Source: Clostridium sp. (lineage in GTDB: Bacteria; Bacillota; Clostridia; Lachnospirales; Lachnospiraceae). Taken from it: a DNA stretch of 40,556 nt. Below the pieces are notes generated by a model. The model searched no databases. It worked only from the letters and a program-made list of their open reading frames with translations, and had not been told where the DNA came from. Below are positions 1-8,122 of this stretch, piece after piece (the stretch's first letter is position 1; the number at the start of each line of letters is the position of its first letter). The translations under genes and the position numbers were made by a program. The stretch covers positions 1 through 40,556 of the forward strand of contig JAMPFU010000029.1 of NCBI GenBank assembly GCA_023664385.1, written 5' to 3'.

Positions 1-2
1 CA

Positions 3-568
3 TTGACAGATAGTACTTTTAATCTGACAGAAAGAGAAAAAAGATTTTTAGAAAAATCATGGGCAAGAACCTTAGCAGAGAAAGTTTTTCCTGCTATTGA
101 TGAAACTATCTTTTCTCCATTGTATAGTGATAAGGCTTCCCTCCCTAATACACTGGTCAATGTAATTGTTGGTGCCTTGATTTTAAAGGAAGCTCTTGGT
201 GATACGGACGATGAATTAGCCGAAGCTCTTATGTTTGACATCCGTTACCAGTATGCCCTTCACACAACAAGTTTTGAAGAACAGCCTCTCAGCGACCGTA
301 CATTAAGCAGATTCCGAGCAAGGGTGTTAGCCTACGAAACAGAGCATGATGTTGACCTGATTCATGAATGCATTGTAAAAATGGCAAAAGAAATTGCCAA
401 ATTTATGAATATATCTCCAAATATGCAGCGAATGGACAGCATGATGATTGCAGCTAACATCAAAAATCTTTCTTTATTAGAATTGTTTTATACCTGTGTT
501 GCTAACCTTGCTAAAATCATGGAACAGCGTGATGTTTCTATTCCGAATGAGCAACACCATTACATCGA
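3..568 (+). pseudogene. IS1182-like transposase, N-terminal fragment
   Basis: The reading frame opens at or before the window edge (a TTG at 3 is the first visible start) and encodes about 188 residues resembling the N-terminal DUF772-type region of IS1182-family transposases: a helical segment rich in LSDRTLSRFR-type residues, then a short linker containing QRMDSMMIAANIK. The fragment stops resembling a transposase after about position 568, where the DNA becomes essC sequence in another frame. The catalytic DDE core with its later acidic residues is absent, so it cannot be active. No terminal repeat is visible at the right side of the fragment, which suggests recombination or deletion inside an element rather than a clean insertion. 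Confidence 0.75.
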
Positions 569-1996
569 AAGACAAATCTTATACAGACAATTATTAGAGG
601 TCTTGCAGAACAGTATTCGCCAAAGGAAGTCAATATGTATATTTTAGACTTTGCTTCTATGATTCTTAGAAATTTTGAGGATTTGAATCATGTTGGTGGT
701 GTAGTCACTTCTTCTGATGAGGAGCGTTTGAAGGGCTTTTTAAAACTGATGCAGGCAACTATTCAGATAAGAAAGAAGTATTTTGCACAGTTGGGTCTCA
801 GCTCATATAGTGCGTATAGAGAGTCTGGACAGACAGAATTGCCACAGATTGTCATTTTCCTTGATAATTGGGTTGCGTTCAGAGGATATTTCCCGGATTA
901 CGAGGATATAATTGTCAACATCAGTAGAGAGAGCATTTCGGTAGGTATTACATTGATAGTAACTGCAGCTCAGGCTAGTGGCGCGGGATTTAAATTGTTA
1001 TCAAACTTCTCAAAGCGTACTGCTCTTTATTGTAACGATTCTAGTGATTATGGCGTGGTATTTGAGGCTTGTAGAAGGAAGATTAATGACATCGCAGGTC
1101 GAGGAATTGTGGAGGCAAATAAGACCTATTACGAGATTCAGTATTATCTTGCGTTTGCAGCGGATAAGGAATTCGAGAAGATTAAGCTTATGAAGGAATT
1201 TATTCAGCAGATTCATGACAAGTATGGAGATGAATATGTAGCTGGAATTCCTGAGATTCCACAGAATGTAACGGATGCTTATATGACAAAACAGTATGGT
1301 GGAATGTACTTGCCATATGAAGTTCCGGTGGGTATGGAATTCAATACCATTGATAAGAGAACCATTCGATTGGATCAGGTATTTATGCAATCCTTTGTTG
1401 GTGCTAAGAATCAGGCAAAACACAAATATATTGAGTTTATGCTTGATAAGCTTTTGAGCAACAATGCAACTGCACCGGTAGAATTGTATGTAATTGATGA
1501 GCTGGAGAATGAATACAAGGAATATGAAGATGTAGCAACCGCTTATACAACCACAATCCCAGGCGTTGCTGAGATTATGACTCAGGTGGTTGAGAAGTTA
1601 AAAGAGCGTTATGAAAAATCTAAGACAGGTCAGTTGAATTTGGATACAGAACCATTGCAGTTAATTGTGGTTAATTCTACAAGCATGATGAAGTTAATTG
1701 GTACAGATAAAGCGACGGTAGAATTGTATAAGATGATTAGCACGATGCTTAAGGACATGAAGGTTTGTTTCTTGCTCACGGATGTTGAGAATGCGATGAT
1801 TGCCTTTTCAGCTGGTGATTTATTGAAACAAATTAGAGATACAAAACGGGTGATTGTTTTTGAGGACATTAAGAATATTAAAGTAGTTGATGTTCCTATG
1901 GGTATTGCTAGAGATTTCAAGAAAGCACTGGAACCAAATGATGCGTATATGTTCAACGGTGATAAACTTGAGAAGATTCGAGTGATTGAACAGTAA
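569..1996 (+). pseudogene. essC: EssC C-terminal fragment (ATPase domains D2-D3), 5' truncated
   Basis: EssC/YukB is the membrane FtsK/SpoIIIE-type motor of the Firmicutes type VII secretion system. Reading the frame upstream of the first ATG (635) gives KTNLIQTIIRGLAEQYSPKE, the end of a Walker A motif followed by the usual helix, so essC sequence starts at about 569. The next ~200 residues fit ATPase domain 2 (YILDFASM, then a Walker B-like IVIFLDNW). A second unit follows with a degenerate P-loop (GAKNQAKHK) and ELYVIDELEN, like domain 3. Full EssC is about 1,450-1,500 residues; FHA domains, membrane segments, domain 1 and half of this P-loop are missing. The ATG at 635 has no good ribosome binding site, so I call a pseudogene; a short C-terminal product is possible but unsupported. 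Confidence 0.85.
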
Positions 1997-2020
1997 GATT
2001 GTATGAAAGGAGGAGTTGCC

Positions 2021-2221
2021 TTGAGCCCTAGTGTAAAAAGAATAATCGCATTTGCAATTATATTAATGGTTGTATTGATTGCAACGCTGATTACAATATT
2101 GGTATTGAAATCAAAGAATCCGGACGGATACAAACCAAAAGCATTAATTATATTATTGGTTGAGTTCGTGATTGTTCAGATTTTATACTATTTAATTTCG
2201 AAAGGTATTATAAAATTTTAA
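2021..2221 (+). CDS. Small two-helix membrane protein of the T7SS locus
   Basis: Encodes 66 residues with two hydrophobic stretches (about residues 6-26 and 41-60) separated by a short basic/polar loop with KSKNPDG, so a small hairpin membrane protein. I chose the TTG at 2021 because AAAGGAGG at 2006-2013 lies 7 bases upstream; the in-frame ATG at 2003 overlaps that site. The gene sits 24 bases after the essC remnant and 18 bases before the next gene, so it belongs to the same transcription unit. No named family is recognised. Small membrane proteins are common in LXG loci; a helper role in secretion is only inference. Confidence 0.6.
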   Translation: MSPSVKRIIAFAIILMVVLIATLITILVLKSKNPDGYKPKALIILLVEFVIVQILYYLISKGIIKF

Positions 2222-2239
2222 GAATATGGGGGTTAAGAA

Positions 2240-2701
2240 ATGGCAGAAACAATAACAGAAGATACTCGTACACAAGCAGAACAAGACAGTATCGCAAGTG
2301 ATGCACGAGCAAAAGAAGCAGAGGCAGATGCACATCAGGCTAAAGTCGATGATTTGAAGGAGAAATTGGCTAGATTGGACCAGGCATATACTGATGTAAA
2401 GGCTGTAAAGCAGAGTGTGAAGGATGAGAAGACATTTTACTTTGAAAAATGTATTTCTTATTACAATGATGGGAATTGCAAATGGGTAGGATCAACTTAT
2501 GATAAGGCTGAAACAGATATCAATGGTACAGCTATCACAGATGCCAAAACTTACATAGATGAATTAGATGATATCTTAGATGCAATTGGAAATTTGAGAA
2601 CCCAGTACGAGAATGACATTTTAGAGGAAACAACTATTTTGTCAGGATTGTTGCAGGCAATTAATAGTCTTTGGGATAAGTGGAAAAATTATTGGAATTA
2701 G
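2240..2701 (+). CDS. Coiled-coil WXG-like protein (DUF5082/Lap-type)
   Basis: A 153-residue, Glu/Asp/Lys-rich helical protein without signal peptide. The first ~60 residues are strongly coiled-coil-like. A turn at about residues 80-86 reads CKWVGSTYDKA, a W-x-G motif between two long helices, as in WXG100-superfamily secretion partners. Length and layout fit the DUF5082/YwqI-like proteins encoded immediately before LXG proteins, which in studied systems are LXG-associated helical proteins (Lap) that bind the LXG domain and guide it to EssC. A GGGGG-type site lies just upstream of the ATG. The 3' end is 11 bases before the LXG start, implying translational coupling. Family assignment is from motif and context only. 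Confidence 0.65.
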   Translation: MAETITEDTRTQAEQDSIASDARAKEAEADAHQAKVDDLKEKLARLDQAYTDVKAVKQSVKDEKTFYFEKCISYYNDGNCKWVGSTYDKAETDINGTAITDAKTYIDELDDILDAIGNLRTQYENDILEETTILSGLLQAINSLWDKWKNYWN

Positions 2702-2712
2702 GGGGGTTGCAT

Positions 2713-4038
2713 ATGAGAGTAGCATTTGTTGATTTGGTTAGTGCAGATAACTATGTAGTGCAGAAGAAGATTGAATGGGATGCTATGTTGGAAGATCTCG
2801 TAGCCAAGATTACTGCTTTTGTGAATTTGGAGTCTTTTCAAGGAGAAGCTGCAGATTGTGCAAAGGTTTATATGTATGAAATGCACAGTTATATTATCGC
2901 TCAGATGAAGATGTATATCAATGAGGTGATGTCAAAGTTTACTATATATGTAGGAGAATATTTAACACTAGATACTAGTGCAGTTGCTGTGTTGGATACA
3001 TTTACTTTAAACTTATGTGCTAATAACATGAGTATGTATAGTGGATTTATTGAGACAGACGAGTCTCAGTTGAGAGCTGTAGTAGCGAATATTTCGGATT
3101 TATATACAGCTCCTGCCACAAGTTATTCTACTGTTATGTCCGATTTTGACACTGTTGGCAATGATGCGTGTGTCCTTTCGAATACAATGGCTCTGTTTGA
3201 CGCTGATGAAGTTGCTGGTGCAGTTGAAACATTGGAGCAATATGACTTGGATATTTATAGAGTAATTGCCGAGGCCAGTGGTGGAAATGCCGTTGCACTT
3301 GGTTCATATCAGAGTGGGGATTTAGCTGGATTTGCATCTTATGCTGCTAGTTATGAGAATTTGCAGAGAAGTATTGTTGATATTTCGCTGGAGGCTGAAA
3401 GATTATCAGATGCATTCGAGGAAGTTGCTGGAGCAAATCAGGAATTGCAGGATATTAGAGCATTGGAGGAGAAAGAGAAAAACTCATTACTTCACTATGT
3501 TAAAGGTACAGGTTGCTTCATTACAGCAGTATCGGTTATTGTTCTAACAGATGGTGCAGCTACTCCGGTCGTGGTAGGTGGACTTATTCTTGCAGGTGGA
3601 TGTACAGCTTTTGGTGCATCGGAGTATTATGAGGCAACCAATGAGGTTATGAATGTAATTATGAATGATCCATCTGCAGTTGCGGTAAATCCTATTCGAG
3701 ATACAATCTTTTGTGGTGATCAGGAGGCATATGATCAGGCTATGAATATTACAACTACGGTTGCCAGCTTATATGGTGGTGGAGTAAAGGCGTATCAAAG
3801 TGCTGTTGAAAAGGGAATAGAAGAAGTTGGTGAATATGTATTTATTTCATCGGTAGAAAACTATGGTCAGAATCTGGCGAAGGAGGCGGTGTTCCAGGGC
3901 TCTGTGGATGCATTTGAACATATAACAGGTATTGAACTTGATGATACTACAGAAGAGATTATCAAAGGAATTATGAGTGATGCAGATGTTTTTGCTGATT
4001 CGGCGACTGGCGGATATTTGCCAACAATCTATAATTAA
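2713..4038 (+). CDS. LXG-domain type VII secretion substrate
   Basis: Encodes 441 residues from the ATG at 2713, preceded by a GGGGGG-type ribosome binding site at 2701-2706; an in-frame ATG at 2680 lies inside the previous gene. The N-terminal ~200 residues fit an LXG domain (PF04740), including SFQGEAADCAKVYMYEMHSY near residues 50-70 and long amphipathic helices. A hydrophobic, glycine-rich segment lies near residues 270-310 (GGLILAGGCTAFGASEYYEA). The last ~120 residues match no toxin domain I know; there is no obvious nuclease, deaminase, NADase or ADP-ribosyltransferase motif. LXG proteins are normally secreted antibacterial toxins, so this may be a toxin with an unknown or degenerate warhead, or a membrane-acting one. 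Confidence 0.8.
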   Translation: MRVAFVDLVSADNYVVQKKIEWDAMLEDLVAKITAFVNLESFQGEAADCAKVYMYEMHSYIIAQMKMYINEVMSKFTIYVGEYLTLDTSAVAVLDTFTLNLCANNMSMYSGFIETDESQLRAVVANISDLYTAPATSYSTVMSDFDTVGNDACVLSNTMALFDADEVAGAVETLEQYDLDIYRVIAEASGGNAVALGSYQSGDLAGFASYAASYENLQRSIVDISLEAERLSDAFEEVAGANQELQDIRALEEKEKNSLLHYVKGTGCFITAVSVIVLTDGAATPVVVGGLILAGGCTAFGASEYYEATNEVMNVIMNDPSAVAVNPIRDTIFCGDQEAYDQAMNITTTVASLYGGGVKAYQSAVEKGIEEVGEYVFISSVENYGQNLAKEAVFQGSVDAFEHITGIELDDTTEEIIKGIMSDADVFADSATGGYLPTIYN

Positions 4039-4058
4039 TTAGTGAGGTGAAAATAAGT

Positions 4059-4400
4059 ATGGAAATTAAAATAAACAAAGCAGAATTTGATGCTGTTATG
4101 AGAGCCTTAAATACAAGTATTGCACAGTTCACAGATGATGGAAATGCAATTATGGGTGAGATGATAACTATTTGGGCTTCTGGCGAAACAGATGCTCCGG
4201 CGTTTAATCAGTATTTGCATCGATTGATTGGTGCAAATAGCTTGTTGACCAATTATTATCATACATTACTTGTAAGTAACAGTGCTGCAATTCAAAAAAT
4301 TGCAGATGATTACTTAGAGTTGGATGATACATCGGCTAATCAAGTGACTGATACCATTATTCCGAATTTGATTTATTCAGTTGGTGGTACTGATTACTAA
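4059..4400 (+). CDS. Small helical LXG-associated (Lap/WXG100-like) protein
   Basis: Encodes 113 residues from the ATG at 4059, with GAGGTG at 4044-4049 as ribosome binding site; the GTG at 4047 lies in that site. It is predicted all-helical with a helix-turn-helix layout and a turn reading IWASGETDAP around residues 45-55, comparable to the WXG turn. Size, position just after the LXG gene and lack of a signal peptide fit the second type of LXG-associated helical protein (DUF3130/TIGR04197-like), which pairs with the LXG domain to form the export complex. Family assignment is by pattern only. Confidence 0.55.
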   Translation: MEIKINKAEFDAVMRALNTSIAQFTDDGNAIMGEMITIWASGETDAPAFNQYLHRLIGANSLLTNYYHTLLVSNSAAIQKIADDYLELDDTSANQVTDTIIPNLIYSVGGTDY

Positions 4401-4448
4401 TAAATGTTATCTATTCAAGAAATAATTGACTAAGAAAGGTGGCTTATA

Positions 4449-4889
4449 ATGTTTATGGAAAAGTTGGATTTTTTGCCATTGGGTTCCCTGGTGGTTGCTA
4501 AGGGTGGGGCTCGCAGAAAGATGATCGTTATTGCTAGAGGCTTAGCGCTTAAGCTTGATGGTGTTCTTAAGTTCTTTGACTATGGCGGTTGTTTTTACCC
4601 GGATGGAATGTTTGGAACAAGAATTTTGTACTTCAATCGCGAGGATATTGAAGAGGTTCTTCATGAAGGATACTCGGATGAAGATGATAAAAGGCAGATT
4701 GATGAGATTAATAAGTGGCTGGCTGAGCATAATATGGAGAGGGGTTCCGTAGCAGAGGCAAAGGAAAAAGCTCATGAAGAATTTGGAAAAGCAGCGGAGA
4801 GAGCGAGAGAGCAGGCTGCATCTGTTAAGAATTTCTTGAAGATGCCTGAAAATCAGACAGACTCATCAAATGAGGATAAAAAAGGATAA
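4449..4889 (+). CDS. DUF4176 family protein of T7SS loci
   Basis: A 146-residue soluble protein. The N-terminal half (FLPLGSLVVAKGGARRKMIV..., then YGGCFYPDGMFG and FNREDIEEVLHEGY) fits the DUF4176 family, a beta-rich domain regularly found beside LXG and WXG genes. The C-terminal ~60 residues are highly charged, Ala/Glu/Lys-rich and helical (KEKAHEEFGKAAERAREQAA), probably a coiled coil. The start follows AAAGGTGG with good spacing; an alternative ATG lies two codons later. It is the last gene before the terminator at 4902. Its biochemical role in type VII secretion is not established. Confidence 0.75.
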   Translation: MFMEKLDFLPLGSLVVAKGGARRKMIVIARGLALKLDGVLKFFDYGGCFYPDGMFGTRILYFNREDIEEVLHEGYSDEDDKRQIDEINKWLAEHNMERGSVAEAKEKAHEEFGKAAERAREQAASVKNFLKMPENQTDSSNEDKKG

Positions 4890-4894
4890 CGTTC

Positions 4895-4924
4895 AAAAAA
4901 TAGCCCCAATTTGGGCTGTTTTTT
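4895..4924. terminator. Bidirectional rho-independent terminator
   Basis: A stem AGCCC-caattt-GGGCT (4902-4916) is flanked by an A-run on the left and a T-run on the right. It can therefore end transcription of the T7SS genes on the plus strand and of the convergent membrane protein gene on the minus strand. Confidence 0.85.
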
Positions 4925-5543
4925 ATCCTCTAATTACTGTTATAGGATCATCATTATAAGTGATTATCCACCATGGCTCTCCTTTTAGTATATAATCAAA
5001 AACAACATCAGGAATATCCATTTGAATAACAACAGGTTCTTGGCTGTTAATATATGTGCCAAGCTTAACAGTATATAGTGCAGGACCTGTGTTTGCATGT
5101 GGACGATAGAACTTCACTTTATATTCAAGTATAATTCCTGTCTGCTTTTTGAAGTTTGAGTTCTGCTTGAAAATGCAGTCTCTTTTCATAGTTATTGCAA
5201 TACACAGGAAACTTAACAAAAACAGAACACCAAAGAAGATTATATAACCGAGAAGTTTTGTATCGTTGTTCTTTGCATTATAGATAACTCCGAGAATTGC
5301 GAAAATATCAATAGCAAACACCATCCCCATAATCTGCGCGGAGGTATTAATGGTGGTTTTGATTTTTTTGATATCGGTATCTGTTACATCACAGATAGAG
5401 ATGTTTGGTTTGAATTCTTGCAATTCTGTGGTATATTGCTCGATTTTTAGAGTTTTGCGTTTCGGCATTTTTTTGTGACATAAAGCAACAAGTATTAGTG
5501 GGATAAAAAAAACTAATAAAAAGATGATATTTGTTAAATCCAT
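4923..5543 (-). CDS. Membrane protein of unknown function, convergent to the T7SS genes
   Basis: Encodes 206 residues from an ATG whose complement ends at 5543, 6 bases after AAGGAGTG; the GTG nine bases further upstream overlaps that site. There is one N-terminal hydrophobic segment (about residues 4-24) and two more around residues 70-90 and 98-118, then a C-terminal soluble part with FYRPHANTGPALYTVKLGTY and PWWIITYNDDP, probably beta-rich. No family is recognised. It is convergent to the LXG genes with only the shared terminator between them. It could be an immunity protein for the LXG product, but immunity genes usually lie on the same strand, so this is weak. Confidence 0.6.
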   Translation of the reverse strand: MDLTNIIFLLVFFIPLILVALCHKKMPKRKTLKIEQYTTELQEFKPNISICDVTDTDIKKIKTTINTSAQIMGMVFAIDIFAILGVIYNAKNNDTKLLGYIIFFGVLFLLSFLCIAITMKRDCIFKQNSNFKKQTGIILEYKVKFYRPHANTGPALYTVKLGTYINSQEPVVIQMDIPDVVFDYILKGEPWWIITYNDDPITVIRG

Positions 5544-5561
5544 AAATGTCACTCCTTATTT

Positions 5562-5569
5562 GATATAAA
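5562..5569 (+). repeat. 8-bp flanking direct repeat, left
   Basis: GATATAAA occurs immediately left of the element ending at 5570 and again at 6915-6922 immediately right of it. This fits a target-site duplication. Confidence 0.6.
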
Positions 5570-5672
5570 TAGCCATGAGCAAAACTCTAAATATCTAGTA
5601 TTTATGCAGGTTTGCGGAACATGGCATACCTCTTTATCACTCCCAGAACCTTTCGTTCTGTATTTATAGTAA

Positions 5673-5734
5673 CAATCAGCTCCTAATGGTATAATTAAGT
5701 CACCAAAACCAATTCGCCTGAAAGGAGCTGATTG
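5673..5734 (+). repeat. 11-bp inverted repeat around the transposase ribosome binding site
   Basis: CAATCAGCTCC (5673-5683) and GGAGCTGATTG (5724-5734) are perfect complements separated by 40 bases. The right arm contains the AAAGGAG ribosome binding site of the transposase, so an RNA hairpin from read-through transcription would hide that site. Such an arrangement is known in several insertion sequences as protection against activation by outside promoters; its use here is inferred. Confidence 0.55.
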
Positions 5735-6773
5735 CTATCTACCGTCAAGAAATCATCCAAGACATTCGTCTTTTTACCTCACAGCCTGCCGCCAGATTTT
5801 ATGATTCCTTATTCCTAAACCTCGATTTATCTTTCGTTCAGGAATACCCACCATAATGGTCGGAAAGGCTTTTCCAGCCATGCCATGATATGTGCCTTTA
5901 TTGTCATGAAATGTGAAGGCTTCTCTATGGTTACTGACCTTGTCGATTACTTGAACAATAACCTTCTCATTGCACACTACTGTGGTTTTGACATTTCTAA
6001 GTATCTTCCTTCTTATTGGACATTTGACCGCTTCCAATCAGGCAGACGAGAAGAAGTATGAATTCTATTGGGGTTACAAAAATCATGTCCTTGTGGACTG
6101 TATTTTCGGACTTCCCATTTATGAAATAACTACAACCGCCGAAACTGCTGATTCCACCGTTGCCCTTGACATTCTTTCTGATACACACCGTTTCCTTTCC
6201 GTTGCGGAATGTACCTTTCTTGCGGACAAGGGCTATGATGTGAAAAGCATCTATAATCAAATAAAACAGCTTTATAACGGTGAATGTATCATTCCCTTAA
6301 ACAAACGAAATACAAAAAACACGCAGCTTCTTCCTGCCAGCGTCCCAGTCTGTGCGGCAGGGCTTTCCATGAACCGTGACGGAAAATCCCATGACAGAAA
6401 CCGGACGCGTCAAAAGTTCTGCTGCCCCTATAAACTTGCTGGAATCTGTTCGATTAACCATCCTAAATTCAACAACGGAAAAAAGCACCGCGGTTGTACC
6501 AAACACATCATGCTTCCTGATGACTTAAGGCTTTCCATTGACAGGGACCGTAATTATTTCAAAAATACATACTCCTTAAGGACCGAATGTGAACGTTACA
6601 ATTCCCGCTTCAAAAGTACAGGACAGGAACGAATGTGGGTACGAAACAAGCCATCCGTTACAAACCTTAATACCATCGCACATATCAGCCTATTAGCAGT
6701 AGCCGTTGCTGCCATCTCTATGCCATGCAGCCAGTCTTACCGCAAACTGAAAACTATCAAAAGAACCGCTTGA
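5729..6773 (+). pseudogene. IS1182-like transposase, frameshifted and internally deleted
   Basis: Three segments in different frames reconstruct one transposase. The first, from about 5729, reads YRQEIIQDIRLFTSQPAARF. After a one-base shift near 5852 the frame continues HNGRKGFSSHAMICAFIVMK and DYLNNNLLIAHYCGFDISKY. From about 6030 a third frame gives ASNQADEKKYEFYWGYKNHV, LADKGYDV and the C-terminal RTECERYNSRFKSTGQER. Between the YWTFDRF and ASNQADEKK parts, the stretch that normally holds the first catalytic aspartate (GLDSTP-type motif) is missing. The gene therefore cannot encode an active enzyme. The longest open piece, 5970-6773, is not a separate gene. Confidence 0.85.
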
Positions 6774-6914
6774 GTACATGTAACTGAATAATTACTGTTT
6801 TTCGTAGGTTTTGGACTTACGTTAGCTTTGCTATGCCTAAAAACAAGTTTTTTCTAATCTAAAAGCTTACTGCCATACCCTGCTTAATAATTTAATGCGT
6901 TTTGCTCATCCCTA

Positions 6915-6922
6915 GATATAAA
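6915..6922 (+). repeat. 8-bp flanking direct repeat, right
   Basis: This is the second copy of GATATAAA, directly after the right terminal inverted repeat of the IS1182-like element. From here to 7042 the sequence is AT-rich and holds no gene. Confidence 0.6.
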
Positions 6923-6999
6923 ATATAGTGAAAAACACATAGAAATTTACAGCGGTAATAATATATTATATAAAATTATACGGTAAAATATTATTACAT

Positions 7000-7041
7000 A
7001 CAAGTAAAAAAAACAAGATTTTTTATGTGTTTTTTACTTGT
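7000..7041. repeat. 12-bp inverted repeat in AT-rich spacer
   Basis: ACAAGTAAAAAA (7000-7011) pairs with TTTTTTACTTGT (7030-7041). It lies at the left border of the IS1634-type remnant. It may be an old terminator or part of an element end, but nothing decides between these. Confidence 0.45.
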
Positions 7042-7042
7042 C

Positions 7043-7720
7043 GAGTATAAATTCAAAGATCCCGGGACGGGAAAAGAGAAAAAATTTAAAATCACAGAAA
7101 AGTGGATTGTCCCTTACGATCCGAAGCTGGCAAAAAACAGGTCCATGAGATCAAGAAAGAAGAGGAAAAAAAGCCAGACTTCTAAAGGCATCCCGGGCTA
7201 AAATGTCAGAGCATGGCGATTCTGCAAAGTATATAATTTTTACTGTGGCAGATAAAAAAGGAAATGAGACTGGCGATAAAATGAAGGGCACTATAATCAA
7301 AAATCTCTTAAGCTTGTCGGATATAACATGCTGGTGACGTTAGAGATTTCTATGAGTGATAAGGATATTTATGATGCTTACCACAGCCTTTGGAGAATGG
7401 AAGAATCATTCTGTATCATGAAATCACAGTTGGATGCAGGGCCTGTCTGCTTACAGAAAAAGGATACTATAACAGGACATTTCCTCATTTGTTATCCGGC
7501 GGTATTACTCACCAGTTTATTGCAGTTCAAGATATTAAAGAACAACTATTGTTCTAAGGATTTATTTGAATTTGTTCATTATTTTAGGGTTGCAAAAATA
7601 TCAAACAGAAAATATATAAATCTTTCAAGAGGTACCACATTCATAAAAGAATTTTCAGTTTTTTGTAACCTTCCATTGACATCATATTTTTTGAGTGAAG
7701 GAGAAATTGAAAAATGCTAA
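7043..7720 (+). pseudogene. IS1634-type transposase remnant (C-terminal part)
   Basis: In one frame 7043-7140 reads EYKFKDPGTGKEKKFKITEK then WIVPYDPKLAK. A second frame from about 7197 reads RAKMSEHGDSAKYIIF and ADKKGNETGDK. The open stretch 7328-7720 reads MLVTLEISMSDKDIYDAYHS, LWRMEESFCIMKSQLDAGPV, then ITGHFLICYPAVLL. These are the conserved C-terminal pieces of IS1634-family transposases, in which the glutamate of WRMEESF is the last catalytic acidic residue. The N-terminal half and first two catalytic aspartates are missing, and at least two frame changes are present, so it is a dead remnant. Confidence 0.8.
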
Positions 7721-7748
7721 GCCATATGTTTTAATCTTTGGCTTAGCA
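7715..7748 (+). repeat. 9-bp hairpin overlapping the end of the IS1634 remnant
   Basis: TGCTAAGCC (7715-7723) and GGCTTAGCA (7740-7748) are perfect complements around the stop codon of the transposase remnant. It is probably the element's terminator or end structure; there is no strong T-run after it. Confidence 0.5.
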
Positions 7749-7852
7749 CCATGTTTTAATGTTTAATTCTGAAAGTCAGGTTGTATAACAGAAAGACAAA
7801 AAGTGAAAGAGAATAATTATTTTTTTATAATAGCCGATAATAAGATTATACA

Positions 7853-7865
7853 GTTGGTAATATTA
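7853..7865 (+). repeat. 13-bp direct repeat, left flank of IS30-like element
   Basis: GTTGGTAATATTA is found here and again at 9430-9442, exactly flanking the IS30-like element. It contains the palindrome TAATATTA. This is longer than the 2-3 bp duplication usual for IS30 elements. Confidence 0.65.
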
Positions 7866-7880
7866 GCTCGATTGCAAACC

Positions 7881-7980
7881 GACTTTCCCGTTTTGTAATC
7901 GAAATTCACATTTTGAAAACAACCTTCAAATTTTGTACCTGAAATTCCACTTTTGTATCAGCTTTCCCATTTTTTTCTCC
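7881..7980 (+). repeat. Five-unit array with exact 20-bp period at the IS end
   Basis: Five units start at 7881, 7901, 7921, 7941 and 7961. Each has the form GAAATTCCCA then TTTTGTAACC, with TTTTGTA or a close variant at 7891, 7911, 7931, 7951 and 7971. There are no spacers, so it is not a CRISPR array. Unit one overlaps the tip of the terminal inverted repeat, so the array is most easily read as repeated transposase-binding sites. Confidence 0.8.
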
Positions 7981-8053
7981 CATTTTATGTTATAATAACC
8001 TCATAACAGGGTAAAAATGCGCACAAAACCGGGCACCACTTTTGTCTTAAAAA

Positions 8054-8072
8054 TTTTGTACCACAAAATTCA
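8054..8072. repeat. Perfect 8-3-8 palindrome
   Basis: AATTTTGT-acc-ACAAAATT. Each arm contains the TTTTGT core of the nearby 20-bp repeats, so it may be a pair of inverted binding sites. It lies just after the stop codon of the IS30-like transposase and could also act as a weak terminator. Confidence 0.6.
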
Positions 8073-8122
8073 CGCCTGACATGCTCCTTATTTTCAGCCG
8101 ACGGTCTGCATTTTTTATCTGG

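Larger units (their letters stand above)
5570..6914 (+). mobile_element. Decayed IS1182-like insertion sequence, 1,345 bp
   Basis: The ends are a 16-bp imperfect terminal inverted repeat: TAGCCATGAGCAAAAC at 5570-5585 and the reverse complement of TAGGGATGAGCAAAAC at 6899-6914 (two mismatches). GATATAAA flanks both sides as a likely 8-bp duplication. Inside is a broken transposase reading rightwards. The element sits between the T7SS-linked membrane gene and an older IS1634 remnant and interrupts no recognisable gene. The ends are better preserved than the gene, so the element could in principle be mobilised in trans. Confidence 0.75.

Noticed and set aside
5970-6773. A free-standing 267-residue protein
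   Set aside because: Its first ~20 residues are out-of-frame transposase sequence; the rest is the C-terminal part of the broken IS1182-like transposase.
7881-7980. Regular repeats resembling a small CRISPR array
   Set aside because: The 20-bp units are contiguous with no spacers, the units vary, there are no cas genes, and the first unit overlaps an IS terminal inverted repeat.
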